In this document: positions 21,289-32,149 of the stretch, piece after piece
How positions within the stretch are numbered: position 1 is the stretch's first letter
Layout of the letters: every line of letters begins with the position of its first letter
Origin: Paracidovorax cattleyae
Lineage (GTDB): Bacteria; Pseudomonadota; Gammaproteobacteria; Burkholderiales; Burkholderiaceae_C
Assembly (NCBI RefSeq): GCF_900104515.1
Contig: NZ_FNJL01000007.1
Coordinates: 62,001 to 126,000 of the forward strand
Reading direction: 5' to 3'
Length of the DNA stretch: 64,000 nucleotides
Notes under the pieces: generated by a model
The model's database searches: none
Told to the model about the DNA's origin: nothing
The model's input: the letters and a program-made list of their open reading frames with translations, nothing else
Translations under genes and position numbers: made by a program

Positions 21289-22194
21289 TCAGGCCGATGC
21301 GCGCAACTGCTCGCGCAGGCGCTGGCCGATGTCGGGGCGCTCCAGGAACGGGTCCGGCGGGTTGCTCACTCCGACGATGCTTTCCATGCGGCTTTGCACG
21401 TTGCCGAGGGCCTGGGGGTGGCTGAAGAGGTAGAAGCGGTTGGCGGAGATGCCGTCGAACACCATCTGGGCCACCTCGGCGGCGGTGACCTTGCCGCTGC
21501 CCACGGCCTTGTCGGTCATGGCCTGGCCGATGAGCTGGCTGCGCGTGGGCGGTGTGGCCGGCGCATCCGGTCGGTTGCGCTCGCTGCGGCCGATGCCGGT
21601 GGGCACGAAGTACGGGCAGAGCACGCTGGCGCCGATCTGGTCCGTTACCAGAGCCAAATCCTGGTACAGGGTTTCGGTGAGGCTCACCACGGCGTGCTTG
21701 CTCACGTTGTAGATGCCCATGTTCGGGGGCGTGAGCAGGCCGGCCATGCTGGCGGTGTTGACGATGTGGCCGCGCCAGGATGAATCCTGCCGCGCGGCAT
21801 CGAGCATCATGGGGGTGAAGAGGCGCACGCCGTGCACCACGCCCATGAGGTTCACGCCGAGCACCCAGTTCCAGTCGGCGACGGTGCTCTCCCAGACCAG
21901 GCCACCGGCACCCACGCCGGCATTGTTGAAGACGAAATGCGGTGCGCCGAAGCGTTCCCGGACATCGGACGCAAGGCGCTCCATCTGCGCGGCGTCGGAG
22001 ACGTCCACCCGCCTGGCCAGCACATCGGCACCGGCGGCCCGGACCTCGGCCTCGGCCTGGTCCAGCGCGTCCTGCTGCACATCCACCAGCACGAGGCGCA
22101 TGCCGCGCCGCGCGCCGATGCGGGCGCATTCGAGCCCGAATCCCGATCCCGCGCCGGTGAGCACGGCGGTCTTGCCCTGGAAATCTTCGATCAT
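21289..22194 (-). CDS. SDR-family NAD(P)-dependent oxidoreductase
   Basis: A 301-residue classical SDR: cofactor motif TGAGSGFGLECA (residues 13-24), NNAGVGAGG, active-site Ser in NTASMAG and YNVSKHA. The extended C-terminus (about 235-301, with FYLFSHPQALGNVQSRMESIVGVSNPPDPF) is typical of a lipid-linked SDR group found beside acyl-CoA genes. Substrate unknown. Its ATG overlaps the stop of the upstream GST gene by four bases, so the two are co-translated. It ends the leftward fatty-acid block. Confidence 0.88.
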   Translation of the reverse strand: MIEDFQGKTAVLTGAGSGFGLECARIGARRGMRLVLVDVQQDALDQAEAEVRAAGADVLARRVDVSDAAQMERLASDVRERFGAPHFVFNNAGVGAGGLVWESTVADWNWVLGVNLMGVVHGVRLFTPMMLDAARQDSSWRGHIVNTASMAGLLTPPNMGIYNVSKHAVVSLTETLYQDLALVTDQIGASVLCPYFVPTGIGRSERNRPDAPATPPTRSQLIGQAMTDKAVGSGKVTAAEVAQMVFDGISANRFYLFSHPQALGNVQSRMESIVGVSNPPDPFLERPDIGQRLREQLRASA

Positions 22195-23147
22195 GGTGCG
22201 TTTGTCTCCGTGGAAGTGAGCGTGTAGCCGATGCGCGGGAAATGCACGTGGAGCAGGCCCGCGCGCGGGTCGGTGCGCGCCAGCGTGTAGCGCGTGCGGG
22301 TGGCGGCGACGAGGCGGCCTTCGGTCGGTTCGGTGCCGAAGCTATCGGCGGCGATCGACACATGCGCGCCCAGCGGTATGCCGTGCTCGTCCTGGAAGAC
22401 GTCGTCCACGAGCGGCAGCGGCTCGGCACCGGCGGCCACCGCGATGGCATCCTGGGCGCTGAATTTCTCCATGCGGCCATGGCCGATGGCGGCGATGCGG
22501 TCCATCCACTCCAGCACGGCGGGGGTGGCCTTGAAGATCCCGGCCATCACCGGGACGCATTGCCGGGTGAACCACAGCGGGTGGTAGGCCGCGAAATCGG
22601 CCACGCAGGGTTCTGCGCCGAAGAGATAGTCGTGCTCCTCGACCATGTGGGCGATGCGCCGCAGGTAGGAGCGGTAGGCGGCCGTGGCGTCCTGCGGGCG
22701 CAGGCGGTTCATGCCGGCGCTCATGGCCTTGCGGTCGGCGCCGAAGGCCTGGGCGGCCGTGGGCGGCAGGTTGGCGAACAGCTCCGCCGCCCCCCGCGGC
22801 TGGAGGTTGTAGGCCATGGCGGCCCAGAACAGGGTCGTATCCGACCATTGCGCGAACACGCGGGACACGCCCTTGAGGGCCAGGGGGTACAGCACCGGCT
22901 CGGGCTGCAGGTGTTCCAGAACGTCGCAGATGAGGGCAGTATCACAGTAGATGTCGGCGCCGACCTGCAGGAACGGCGTGCGGCGGTATCCGCCCGTGAG
23001 CGCCACCACGTCGGGCTTGGGCGCGATGCTCGGAACGATCACCGACTTCCAGGCCAGTTGCTTGAAGCCGAGCGCGAGCCGGATCTTTTCCGAGAACGGC
23101 GACGAGGGATAGTGGTGCAGGATGGGTTCGGGCAGGGACGGGGCCAT
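22191..23147 (-). CDS. Glutathione S-transferase family protein
   Basis: A 318-residue protein with a thioredoxin-like N-terminal GST domain (ILHHYPSSPFSEKIRLALGFKQLAWKSVIVP, residues 9-39, and YRRTPFLQVGADIYCDTALICDVLE with the glutathione-binding Pro and Asp/Thr) and an all-helical C-terminal domain up to about residue 215. The last 90 residues extend past the usual 200-220 length. SSPFSEK suggests a Ser-type active site. Its stop overlaps the next SDR start, so the two probably act in one pathway, perhaps handling reactive acyl intermediates. Substrate unknown. Confidence 0.82.
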   Translation of the reverse strand: MAPSLPEPILHHYPSSPFSEKIRLALGFKQLAWKSVIVPSIAPKPDVVALTGGYRRTPFLQVGADIYCDTALICDVLEHLQPEPVLYPLALKGVSRVFAQWSDTTLFWAAMAYNLQPRGAAELFANLPPTAAQAFGADRKAMSAGMNRLRPQDATAAYRSYLRRIAHMVEEHDYLFGAEPCVADFAAYHPLWFTRQCVPVMAGIFKATPAVLEWMDRIAAIGHGRMEKFSAQDAIAVAAGAEPLPLVDDVFQDEHGIPLGAHVSIAADSFGTEPTEGRLVAATRTRYTLARTDPRAGLLHVHFPRIGYTLTSTETNAP

Positions 23148-23181
23148 GGCTTCTCCTGGTGGGTTTCCGGGCAGGTGCAGG

Positions 23182-23652
23182 TTACGCCGGAGCGGAGGCC
23201 GGCGTCCACAGCATCTCGATGTGGGGAATGCCGTCCTCCAGGTACTCGGGCGAGGCCGCGGCGAAGCCGGCTTCGCCGTAGAAGCGCTGCAGGTGGGCCT
23301 GGGCGCTGATGCGCACCGCCCTGCCCGGCCATGCGGCCGCGCAGCGCGCGAGGCCTTCCCGCACGAGCAGGCGGCCGGCCCCCGTGCCGCGGGCTTCGGG
23401 CGCGGTGACCACGCGGCCGATGGCCGGCTCGGCGTACTTCAGGCCGGGATCGACTGCGCGCAGGTAGGCCAGCAGGCGCCCTGCCCCGTCGCGCCCGAGC
23501 AGATGCCAGGCACTTTTGTCGTACTCGTCGGGATCCTGGTACGGCCCCTGCTCCAGGATGAACACGCGGCAGCGCAGGGCGAGCGCGTCGTGCAGCGCAT
23601 GCACGCCCAGATCGTCGAAGCGGGACCAGTGCCAGAGCAGGGACGCGGCCAT
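23182..23652 (-). CDS. GNAT acetyltransferase, ElaA-like
   Basis: A 156-residue GNAT protein. It has the ElaA-type entry (LHDALALRCRVFILEQGPYQDPDEYDKSAWHLLG, residues 20-53) and the acetyl-CoA loop VVTAPEARGTGAGRLLV (81-97), then ISAQAHLQRFYGEAGF. GNAT enzymes move acetyl from acetyl-CoA to an amine; ElaA substrates are unknown. Its ATG shares one base with the stop of the reductase gene upstream (TGATGG), implying coupled translation. Confidence 0.85.
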   Translation of the reverse strand: MAASLLWHWSRFDDLGVHALHDALALRCRVFILEQGPYQDPDEYDKSAWHLLGRDGAGRLLAYLRAVDPGLKYAEPAIGRVVTAPEARGTGAGRLLVREGLARCAAAWPGRAVRISAQAHLQRFYGEAGFAAASPEYLEDGIPHIEMLWTPASAPA

Positions 23653-24668
23653 CAGACCAGCTTGACCAGCTGCTTGCCGAAGTTCCTGCCCTTGAGCAGG
23701 CCCAGGAAGGCTTCCGGCGCGGCGGCGATGCCCTGCGCGACCGTCTCGCGCGGACGCAGCTTGCCGGAGCCGACGAGCCCGCCCAGCTCCTTGAGGGCCT
23801 CGGGCCAGATCTCCATGTGCTCGCTGACGATGAAGCCCTGGACCTTCATGCGGTTGATGAGGATGAGGGCGGGGTTCTGCAGCGGCAGGGGCTGGCCGTC
23901 GTAGCCGGCGATCAGGCCGCACACGGCCACGCGCGCGAAGGCATTGGCGCGCAGCAGCACGGCGTCGAGGATGTAGCCCCCGACATTCTCGAAGTAGCCG
24001 TCGATGCCCTGCGGGCAGGCCTCCTTCAGGGCCTTGGACATGCTCCTGAGGTCGCCGTGCTCGCGGTGGTCGATGCAGGCGTCGAAGCCCAGTTCCTCGG
24101 TCACGTAGCGGCACTTGTCCGGGCCGCCGGCGATGCCCACCACGCGGCAGCCGCGCGCCTTGGCGAGGGCGCCGAAGGCGCTGCCCACCGCGCCCGATGC
24201 CGCGCTGACCACCATGGTCTCGCCGGCCTGGGGTTCGATGATCTTCACGAGGCCGTACCAGGCGGTCACGCCGGGCATGCCCACCGCGCCGAGGTAGTGC
24301 GATAGCGGCACGTGGGTGGTGTCCACCTTGCGCAGCATGCCGGGCGCGTTGCCGTCCACCACGCCCCACTCCTGCCAGCCGCCCATCCCGACGACCTTGT
24401 CGCCGACGGAGAACCTGGGGTGGCGGCTCTCCGCCACTTCGCCGACGGTGCCGCCGATCATGACTTCGCCCAGGGGCTGGGACGCGGCATAGCTCTTGCT
24501 GTCGTTCATGCGGCCGCGCATGTACGGATCCAGGCTCAGGTAATGGTGGCGCACGAGCACCTGGCCGTCCTGCAGCGCGGGCGTATCGGTGGCGACGAGC
24601 TTGAAGTTGCCGGTGGTGGCCTCGCCCTGCGGGCGGTTGTCCAGGAGGATCTGCTGGTTGCGTGGCAT
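23652..24668 (-). CDS. NADPH-dependent zinc-independent MDR reductase (CurA/prostaglandin-reductase type)
   Basis: A 338-residue medium-chain reductase without structural zinc cysteines: LSLDPYMRGRMNDSKSYAASQPLGEVMIGGTVGEV, VGMPGVTAWYGL and the cofactor motif VSAASGAVGSAFGALAKARG (near 152-171). Relatives reduce the double bond of alpha,beta-unsaturated ketones and aldehydes such as 15-ketoprostaglandin, curcumin or alkenals. The frame is open 41 codons upstream, but AAGGAG nine bases before the ATG at 24668 marks the start. It is followed directly by the GNAT gene. Confidence 0.9.
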   Translation of the reverse strand: MPRNQQILLDNRPQGEATTGNFKLVATDTPALQDGQVLVRHHYLSLDPYMRGRMNDSKSYAASQPLGEVMIGGTVGEVAESRHPRFSVGDKVVGMGGWQEWGVVDGNAPGMLRKVDTTHVPLSHYLGAVGMPGVTAWYGLVKIIEPQAGETMVVSAASGAVGSAFGALAKARGCRVVGIAGGPDKCRYVTEELGFDACIDHREHGDLRSMSKALKEACPQGIDGYFENVGGYILDAVLLRANAFARVAVCGLIAGYDGQPLPLQNPALILINRMKVQGFIVSEHMEIWPEALKELGGLVGSGKLRPRETVAQGIAAAPEAFLGLLKGRNFGKQLVKLV

Positions 24669-24715
24669 GGGGGTATCTCCTTTTTTTCGGTGAACGGATG
24701 GACGTGGAAAACGGA

Positions 24716-25171
24716 TCAGTCGGTGGGGACCGATGCCGCGGGCTGCGCGGGCCGTTTCATGTACTTGAAGGTGCCGGTGGCATGGCTGCACAGGCGGCCC
24801 TCGGCGTCGTAGATGCTGGCTTCCGTGAACGCGAGCGCGGTGGTGCGGTGCAGGAGCCGGCCGCGCGCCACCAGCGGTCCGCGGGCCGCCTGCATGAAGC
24901 TGGTCTTCATCTCGATGGTGACCACGCCGATGTCGGGCGGCACGTCGCTGCGGGCCGCCGTGGCCATGGCGACATCCATGAGGGTCATGGTGGCGCCGCC
25001 ATGGGTGACGCCGAAGGAATTCAGGTGGTCCGGCTGCGCGGTGTAGTGCAGTTCGGATTCTCCACCCTGCATGTGGTGCAGGGTGAAGCCGAGGTGGCTG
25101 ACAAAGGGGATTTCGGCGCCGAAGCTCAACACGGGGAACACTCCATCAGGATCAGGGGAAGCCGCCAGCAT
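24716..25171 (-). CDS. PaaI-type hotdog thioesterase
   Basis: A 151-residue single hotdog domain with the PaaI-family active site NSFGVTHGGATMTLMDVAMATAA (residues 51-73; the Gly-Gly turn and Asp are catalytic) and VVTIEMKTSFMQAARG. Such enzymes hydrolyse acyl-CoA thioesters, often to rescue CoA from dead-end intermediates. It sits between the reductase and the SDR in the leftward fatty-acid block. A second, diverged hotdog gene lies at 28112-28576. Confidence 0.85.
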   Translation of the reverse strand: MLAASPDPDGVFPVLSFGAEIPFVSHLGFTLHHMQGGESELHYTAQPDHLNSFGVTHGGATMTLMDVAMATAARSDVPPDIGVVTIEMKTSFMQAARGPLVARGRLLHRTTALAFTEASIYDAEGRLCSHATGTFKYMKRPAQPAASVPTD

Positions 25172-25226
25172 AGCGAACGCCGCCGGCGCGACGAAGCCGG
25201 CGCGGTGCGCTGTGCGCGGTGCGGCC

Positions 25227-26018
25227 TCAGCCCCCGGTCACCACGCTGACGCCGCCATCGACGGCCACCCACTGGCCGGTGATGTGCTTGCCGGCGTCCG
25301 AGGCGTAGAGCAGGCACAGGCCCTTGAGGTCTTCCTCGTCGCCCAGGCGGCGCAGCGGCGCGTGCTCGGCCATCTTCTGCTCTCCCAGGGTCTCGATGAG
25401 CACCGAAGCCATCCTGGTCTTGAAGAAGCCCGGGCAGATGGCGTTCACGTTGATGCCGTGCACGCCCCACTCCGCCGCCAGCGCGCGCGTGAAATTGATC
25501 ACTGCGCCCTTGGAGGTGTTGTAGGCGATGGTCTTCATCTGGATGGGGTTGCCGCCCAGCCCGGCGATGGAAGCCACGTTGATGATGCGGCCGCTGCGGC
25601 GCGGGATCATGCTGTGCTTGGCGATGGCCTGCGACAGAAGGAAGTAGCCGCGCACGTTGAGGTTCATGACCTTGTCCCACGCCGCGGTGGGATGGTCCTC
25701 GGCGGGAGCGCCCCAGCTGGCGCCCGCGTTGTTCACGAGGATGTCGATGTCGCCCATGCGCTGCAGCGTTTCCTGCGCGAGCCGCTGGATGTCGGCCTCC
25801 TGCCCGCAGTCGGCGGCGACCCACCGCGCATCGATGCCGGCGGCCTGCAGCGTGGCAGCAGATTCCTCGAGGTCGGCGGCCTTGCGCGATGTCAGCATGA
25901 TCCTGGCGCCCGCCTCGCCCAGCGCCTGGGCCAGTTGCAGCCCGAGGCCGCGCGAGCCGCCGGTGACGAGGGCGGTCTTGCCGGAAAGATCGAAAAGTTG
26001 CTGGACCGTGCGGGTCAT
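25227..26018 (-). CDS. SDR-family oxidoreductase (FabG/gluconate-5-dehydrogenase type)
   Basis: A 263-residue SDR: TGGSRGLGLQLA (residues 19-30), VNNAGASWG, NVASIAGLGGNP, YNTSKGAVINFTRALAAEWG and the C-terminal KHITGQWVAVDGGVSVV. The eight-residue lead (MTRTVQQLFDLSGKTA) is common in SDRs that follow acyl-CoA dehydrogenase genes. It may reduce or oxidise a 3-hydroxyacyl group, but the exact substrate is open. Located 89 bases after the acyl-CoA dehydrogenase stop. Confidence 0.88.
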   Translation of the reverse strand: MTRTVQQLFDLSGKTALVTGGSRGLGLQLAQALGEAGARIMLTSRKAADLEESAATLQAAGIDARWVAADCGQEADIQRLAQETLQRMGDIDILVNNAGASWGAPAEDHPTAAWDKVMNLNVRGYFLLSQAIAKHSMIPRRSGRIINVASIAGLGGNPIQMKTIAYNTSKGAVINFTRALAAEWGVHGINVNAICPGFFKTRMASVLIETLGEQKMAEHAPLRRLGDEEDLKGLCLLYASDAGKHITGQWVAVDGGVSVVTGG

Positions 26019-26106
26019 GGATTGGTCTCCTTATGGGTGTCCGGGATGGGATCTGCGGGCATTGTGGGGGGCCGGAACGCGGCGGCTTGTCGCCTGCGTG
26101 ATCGGA

Positions 26107-28002
26107 TCAGAACGCGTCCTCGGGCATCTCGGAGCAGGTCATGTCGCGGGTGCGGACGACGCTCAGCCAGGCGCCGATCTTCGGCAGTTCATAGCGGAAG
26201 AAATAGCGCATGGCGCCCAGCCGGCCGGCATCGTCGGCCGCCAGGGATGGTGCAGACGCCGCATCGCGGGCAAGCACGGCGACCGCGATGTCCAGCCATA
26301 TCCACGCCAGCACCATGTGCCCGGCCGCCTGCATGTAGGGCACGGCATTGGCCAGCGCCTCGGCCGGTTCTCCAGTGGCCCAGGCCGCCTTGGTGGCCGC
26401 GCCGACTTCGGCCAGTGCGCGGGCCAGCTCATTGGCATGCGCCGCGAGTTCGGGCCGCTCCATGGCGCACTGGATGGTGGCGTTCACGCGCCCCGCGAGC
26501 AGCTGCAGGCCGCGGCCGCCCTCCATGACCACCTTGCGGCCCAGCAGGTCCATCGCCTGGATGCCGTGGGTACCTTCGTGGATCATGTTGAGGCGGTTGT
26601 CGCGCCAGTACTGCTCCACCGGGAAATCGCGCGTGTAGCCGTAGCCACCGTGGATCTGGATGGCCAGGGAGTTGGCCTCCAGGCACCATTCGCTGGGCCA
26701 GCTCTTGGCGATGGGCGTGAGCACTTCCAGCAGCAGCCGCGCCTCGTCGGCGGCTTCGGGGGTGCCGGTGTGCTGCTCGTCCACGAGGCGCGCGCAGTAG
26801 AGGTTGAGGGCCAGGGCGCCTTCGCCGTAGCTCTTCTGCGCCAGCAGCATGCGGCGGATGTCGGCATGCTCGATGAGGCGCACGGGCGGCGCCGAGGCGT
26901 CCTTGCCGGCCTTGCCGTCACCCCCTGCCGAGCGCGGCACGATCGGCCGTCCCTGGGTGCGGTCCTTGGCATATTGCAGGCTCGCGCGGTAGCCGGCCAG
27001 GCCGAGCATGGTGGCGGCCATGCCGATGCCGATGCGTGCCTCGTTCATCATGTGGAACATGCACTTCAGGCCGTCCCCCGGCCCGCCCACCCGATAGCCG
27101 ATGGCGCCCGCGCCGCGGCCGTCCAGACCGCCCGGCCCCTGCCCCGCCCGCACGGGGTACGTGCCCTCTCCGAAATTGAGCAGCGTGTTGGTGGTGCCGC
27201 GCCAGCCGAGCTTGTGATTGAGGCCTGCCAGGGCCACGTCGTTGCGCTCGCCGGTGACTTGCCCGGAGCGGTCCACCAGGTGCTTGGGTACGATGAAGAG
27301 CGAGATGCCTTTCACGCCGGGCACCGGGCGGCCGTCCGGCCCGGGGATCTTGGCCAGCACGAGGTGGACGATGTTCTCGGTCATCTCGTGGTCGCCGGAG
27401 GAAATCCACATCTTGTTGCCGGCAAGGCGGTAGCGCGGGCCGAGCGGGTCGGACTCGGAATCGTCCCCGTCGGGCACGGCGCGCGTGGCGATGTCGGAGA
27501 GCGAGGAGCCTGCCTGGGGCTCGGAGAGGCACATGGTGCCGGACCAGCGGCCATTGAATTCGTTGAACGCGAAGACTTCGCGCTGCGCCTCGGTGCCGTG
27601 CACCATGAGCAGGTTGGCGTTGCCGACGGTGAGCAGGTTGGAGCCGATGCTGATCGACGCTTCCGCGAAGAAGCTGTTGGCCGCGGATTCCAGGGTGTAG
27701 GGCAGCTGCATGCCGCCGATGGCGTAGTCCTGGGCGGCGCTCAGCATGCCGGATTCGGCGTAGGCCTTGCGGGCCTCGTTCGTGGCGCGGGGCAGCACGA
27801 CGCGCCCGCCTTCCACGCGCGGCTCTTCGGTGTCCACGAGGCGGTTGAACGGGGCGTATTTCTCGCGGGCGATGCGCTCGCAGGTATCCAGCACGGCATC
27901 GAAGGTTTCACGCGAATGGTCGGCGAATCGCTCCCGCTGCGTGAGCGCGGCGGCATCGAGCCAGTCGTGGAGCAGGAAGTCGAGGGTGGAACGCAATGGC
28001 AT
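26107..28002 (-). CDS. Large acyl-CoA dehydrogenase (about 600-residue type)
   Basis: A 631-residue flavoenzyme. The N-terminal helical domain is followed by FAD/substrate motifs TMCLSEPQAGSSLSDI and YRLAGNKMWISSGDHEM, and the C-terminal helices carry the catalytic Glu within LNMIHEGTHGIQAMDLLGRK. A C-terminal extension (from about residue 480) marks the larger class, as opposed to 380-residue ACADs. It inserts the trans double bond in the first step of beta-oxidation. The open frame runs 84 codons further upstream without similarity; MPLRSTLDFLLHDWL at 28002 is the family start. It sits in an operon-like run with thiolase and FadB-like genes. Confidence 0.92.
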   Translation of the reverse strand: MPLRSTLDFLLHDWLDAAALTQRERFADHSRETFDAVLDTCERIAREKYAPFNRLVDTEEPRVEGGRVVLPRATNEARKAYAESGMLSAAQDYAIGGMQLPYTLESAANSFFAEASISIGSNLLTVGNANLLMVHGTEAQREVFAFNEFNGRWSGTMCLSEPQAGSSLSDIATRAVPDGDDSESDPLGPRYRLAGNKMWISSGDHEMTENIVHLVLAKIPGPDGRPVPGVKGISLFIVPKHLVDRSGQVTGERNDVALAGLNHKLGWRGTTNTLLNFGEGTYPVRAGQGPGGLDGRGAGAIGYRVGGPGDGLKCMFHMMNEARIGIGMAATMLGLAGYRASLQYAKDRTQGRPIVPRSAGGDGKAGKDASAPPVRLIEHADIRRMLLAQKSYGEGALALNLYCARLVDEQHTGTPEAADEARLLLEVLTPIAKSWPSEWCLEANSLAIQIHGGYGYTRDFPVEQYWRDNRLNMIHEGTHGIQAMDLLGRKVVMEGGRGLQLLAGRVNATIQCAMERPELAAHANELARALAEVGAATKAAWATGEPAEALANAVPYMQAAGHMVLAWIWLDIAVAVLARDAASAPSLAADDAGRLGAMRYFFRYELPKIGAWLSVVRTRDMTCSEMPEDAF

Positions 28003-28111
28003 GGACGCATTTCCGCAGGAGACAGCCGTGCCCGCACTAGGGGCGATGGCCGGAACAACGAAGGTGGGCGCGCCCCACCGGACCCGCCGGTGCGGCGCTC
28101 GGGACGGTGGG

Positions 28112-28576
28112 TCAGCCGCCGGGTGCGGGGGGCAGCGTGGCGATGGTGCCCTGCGCCGCGGCGCAGAGCTTCTCCACTCCGTCCGCGACCGCATAGACCT
28201 CGCACCGGCACACGGCCTGCGTCCGTCCGCAATGCAGCGTCTCCGCCCGGGCAACCAGCGACTCGCCGCGGGCGGGGCGCAGGTAGTTGACCTTGAGCTC
28301 GGAAGTGACCACCGGCCCCCGCAGCGCCGCGCCGCCCGCGTAGGTAAGCGCGTTGTCGGCCAGGTAGCTCACCACGCCGCCGTGCACGAAGCCGTGCTGC
28401 TGCAGCAGCTGCGGCGTGACGGGCAGGCGCAACTCGCAGCGCGACGGAGAGAAGGCTGTCAGTTCGGCACCCAGCAGCTGGCTGAAAGGCTGCCGGGCCA
28501 GCACATCGCGGCCGTAGGCGAGCCATTCGGCATCGCTGCGCGGCATGGCCGCCGCCTCTTCCGGGCTCCTGGACAT
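28112..28576 (-). CDS. PaaI-type hotdog thioesterase (second copy)
   Basis: A 154-residue hotdog protein: QLLQQHGFVHGGVVSYLADNALTYAGG holds the active-site turn and Asp, and VVTSELKVNYLRPARGESLVARAE the second strand set. It should hydrolyse an acyl-CoA. The ATG at 28576 is 7 bases past the thiolase stop; an ATG ten codons later (28546) has a better GAGG and is a possible true start. The C-terminal CAAAQGTIATLP is typical. Confidence 0.82.
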   Translation of the reverse strand: MSRSPEEAAAMPRSDAEWLAYGRDVLARQPFSQLLGAELTAFSPSRCELRLPVTPQLLQQHGFVHGGVVSYLADNALTYAGGAALRGPVVTSELKVNYLRPARGESLVARAETLHCGRTQAVCRCEVYAVADGVEKLCAAAQGTIATLPPAPGG

Positions 28577-28583
28577 GGCGCGC

Positions 28584-29759
28584 TCAGAACACTTCGAACA
28601 CGCCGGCAGCACCCATGCCGCCGCCGATGCACATCGTGACGCAGACGCGCTTGGCACCGCGGCGGCGGCCCTCGATGAGCGCATGGCCCGTGAGGCGCTG
28701 GCCGCTCACGCCATAGGGATGGCCCAGGGCGATCGCGCCGCCGTTCACGTTCAGGCGGTCGGCCGGGATGCCGAGTTTGTCGCGGCAATACAGCACCTGC
28801 ACGGCGAAGGCCTCGTTCAGCTCCCACAGGTCGATGTCCTGCACCGTCAGGCCCAGCTTCTTGAGCACCTTGGGCACCGCGAACACCGGGCCGATGCCCA
28901 TCTCGTCGGGTTCGCAGCCTGCCACGGCGAAGCCGAGGAAGCGGCCCAGGGGCTTGAGGCCCTTGCGGCTCGCGTAGTCTTCGCTCGTGATGACGCAGGC
29001 TCCGGCGCCGTCGGAGAACTGGCTCGCGTTGCCGGCCGAAATCACGCCACCGGGCAGCGCGGGCTTGATGCCGGCGATGCCTTCCTTGGTGGTGCCTTCG
29101 CGCGTGCCCTCGTCCTTGGCGACCGTGACCTGCTTCGTGATCAGGCCCAGGGTCTTGTCGGCCACGCCCGCCGTGACGGTGATGGGAGCGATCTCGTCGT
29201 CGAACTTGCCGGCGGCCTGCGCGGCGCAGGCCTTCTGCTGGCTGGCTGCGCCGTATTCATCCATCGCGTCGCGATCGATGTGGTAGCGCTTGGCGACCTG
29301 TTCGGCGGTCTCCAGCATGCTCCAGTAGATCTCGGGCTTGGCCTTGGCGAGTTCGATGTCGCGCAGCATGTGCAGGTTCATCTCCTGCTGCACGCACGAG
29401 ATGCTCTCGACGCCGCCGGCGACGAACACTTCGGCCTCGCCCGCGATGACGCGCTGCGCGGCCATCGCGATGGTCTGCAGGCCCGAGGAGCAGAAGCGGT
29501 TGACGGTCATGCCCGAGGTGGTGACAGGCAGGCCGGCGCGCAACGCGATCTGGCGCGCGATGTTGGCGCCCGTCGCACCCTCGGGATTGGCGCAGCCCAT
29601 GATGACGTCATCGACTTCGGCGCCATCGATGCCCGCGCGCTGGACGGCGTGCTGCACGGCATGGCCGCCGAGCGTGGCGCCGTGGGTCATGTTGAAGGAG
29701 CCCTTCCAGCTCTTGGCGAGCGGCGTGCGGGCGGTGGAAACGATCACTGCGGAGGTCAT
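28584..29759 (-). CDS. Acetyl-CoA acyltransferase (thiolase)
   Basis: A 391-residue thiolase with all catalytic parts: nucleophile Cys in [12 protein letters not shown] (about residue 88), [22 protein letters not shown] with the catalytic His, and the second Cys in [17 protein letters not shown] near the C-terminus. It cleaves 3-ketoacyl-CoA with CoA in the last step of beta-oxidation. It lies 43 bases after the FadB-like gene, the classical fadBA layout. Confidence 0.95.
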   Translation of the reverse strand: MTSAVIVSTARTPLAKSWKGSFNMTHGATLGGHAVQHAVQRAGIDGAEVDDVIMGCANPEGATGANIARQIALRAGLPVTTSGMTVNRFCSSGLQTIAMAAQRVIAGEAEVFVAGGVESISCVQQEMNLHMLRDIELAKAKPEIYWSMLETAEQVAKRYHIDRDAMDEYGAASQQKACAAQAAGKFDDEIAPITVTAGVADKTLGLITKQVTVAKDEGTREGTTKEGIAGIKPALPGGVISAGNASQFSDGAGACVITSEDYASRKGLKPLGRFLGFAVAGCEPDEMGIGPVFAVPKVLKKLGLTVQDIDLWELNEAFAVQVLYCRDKLGIPADRLNVNGGAIALGHPYGVSGQRLTGHALIEGRRRGAKRVCVTMCIGGGMGAAGVFEVF

Positions 29760-29802
29760 GTGCGGATTCCCTGGTTCTTGGCAAACATGCGGACGGCGCG
29801 GG

Positions 29803-31902
<2,100 letters not shown>

Positions 31903-32149
31903 TGCTTGTCCCTTGGTTGGTCTGGAAAAGAACGGTCGTGCTTTTTGATTCTAGAGAGTCCGGGCGAGGATGCCAGCCAGGGTTGTCCCGGCTGGGACAG
32001 AAATGGGCATCGCATCGTGCACTGTGCCAGGGCGTCGCGCGCGCCGTGGTGGCGCAAAGCCGACGAACCACACGCCGTTACAGCAGGACCCCGGAGCGGC
32101 CGCTAAGGTGGCGGGCGCTCCAATTCCCCATCCTATGCGAAAGGTTTCC

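Noticed and set aside
31960-32149. PIP box controlling the GH5 gene
   Set aside because: No TTCGB pair with 15-base spacing occurs between the FadB-like start and the glycosidase start.
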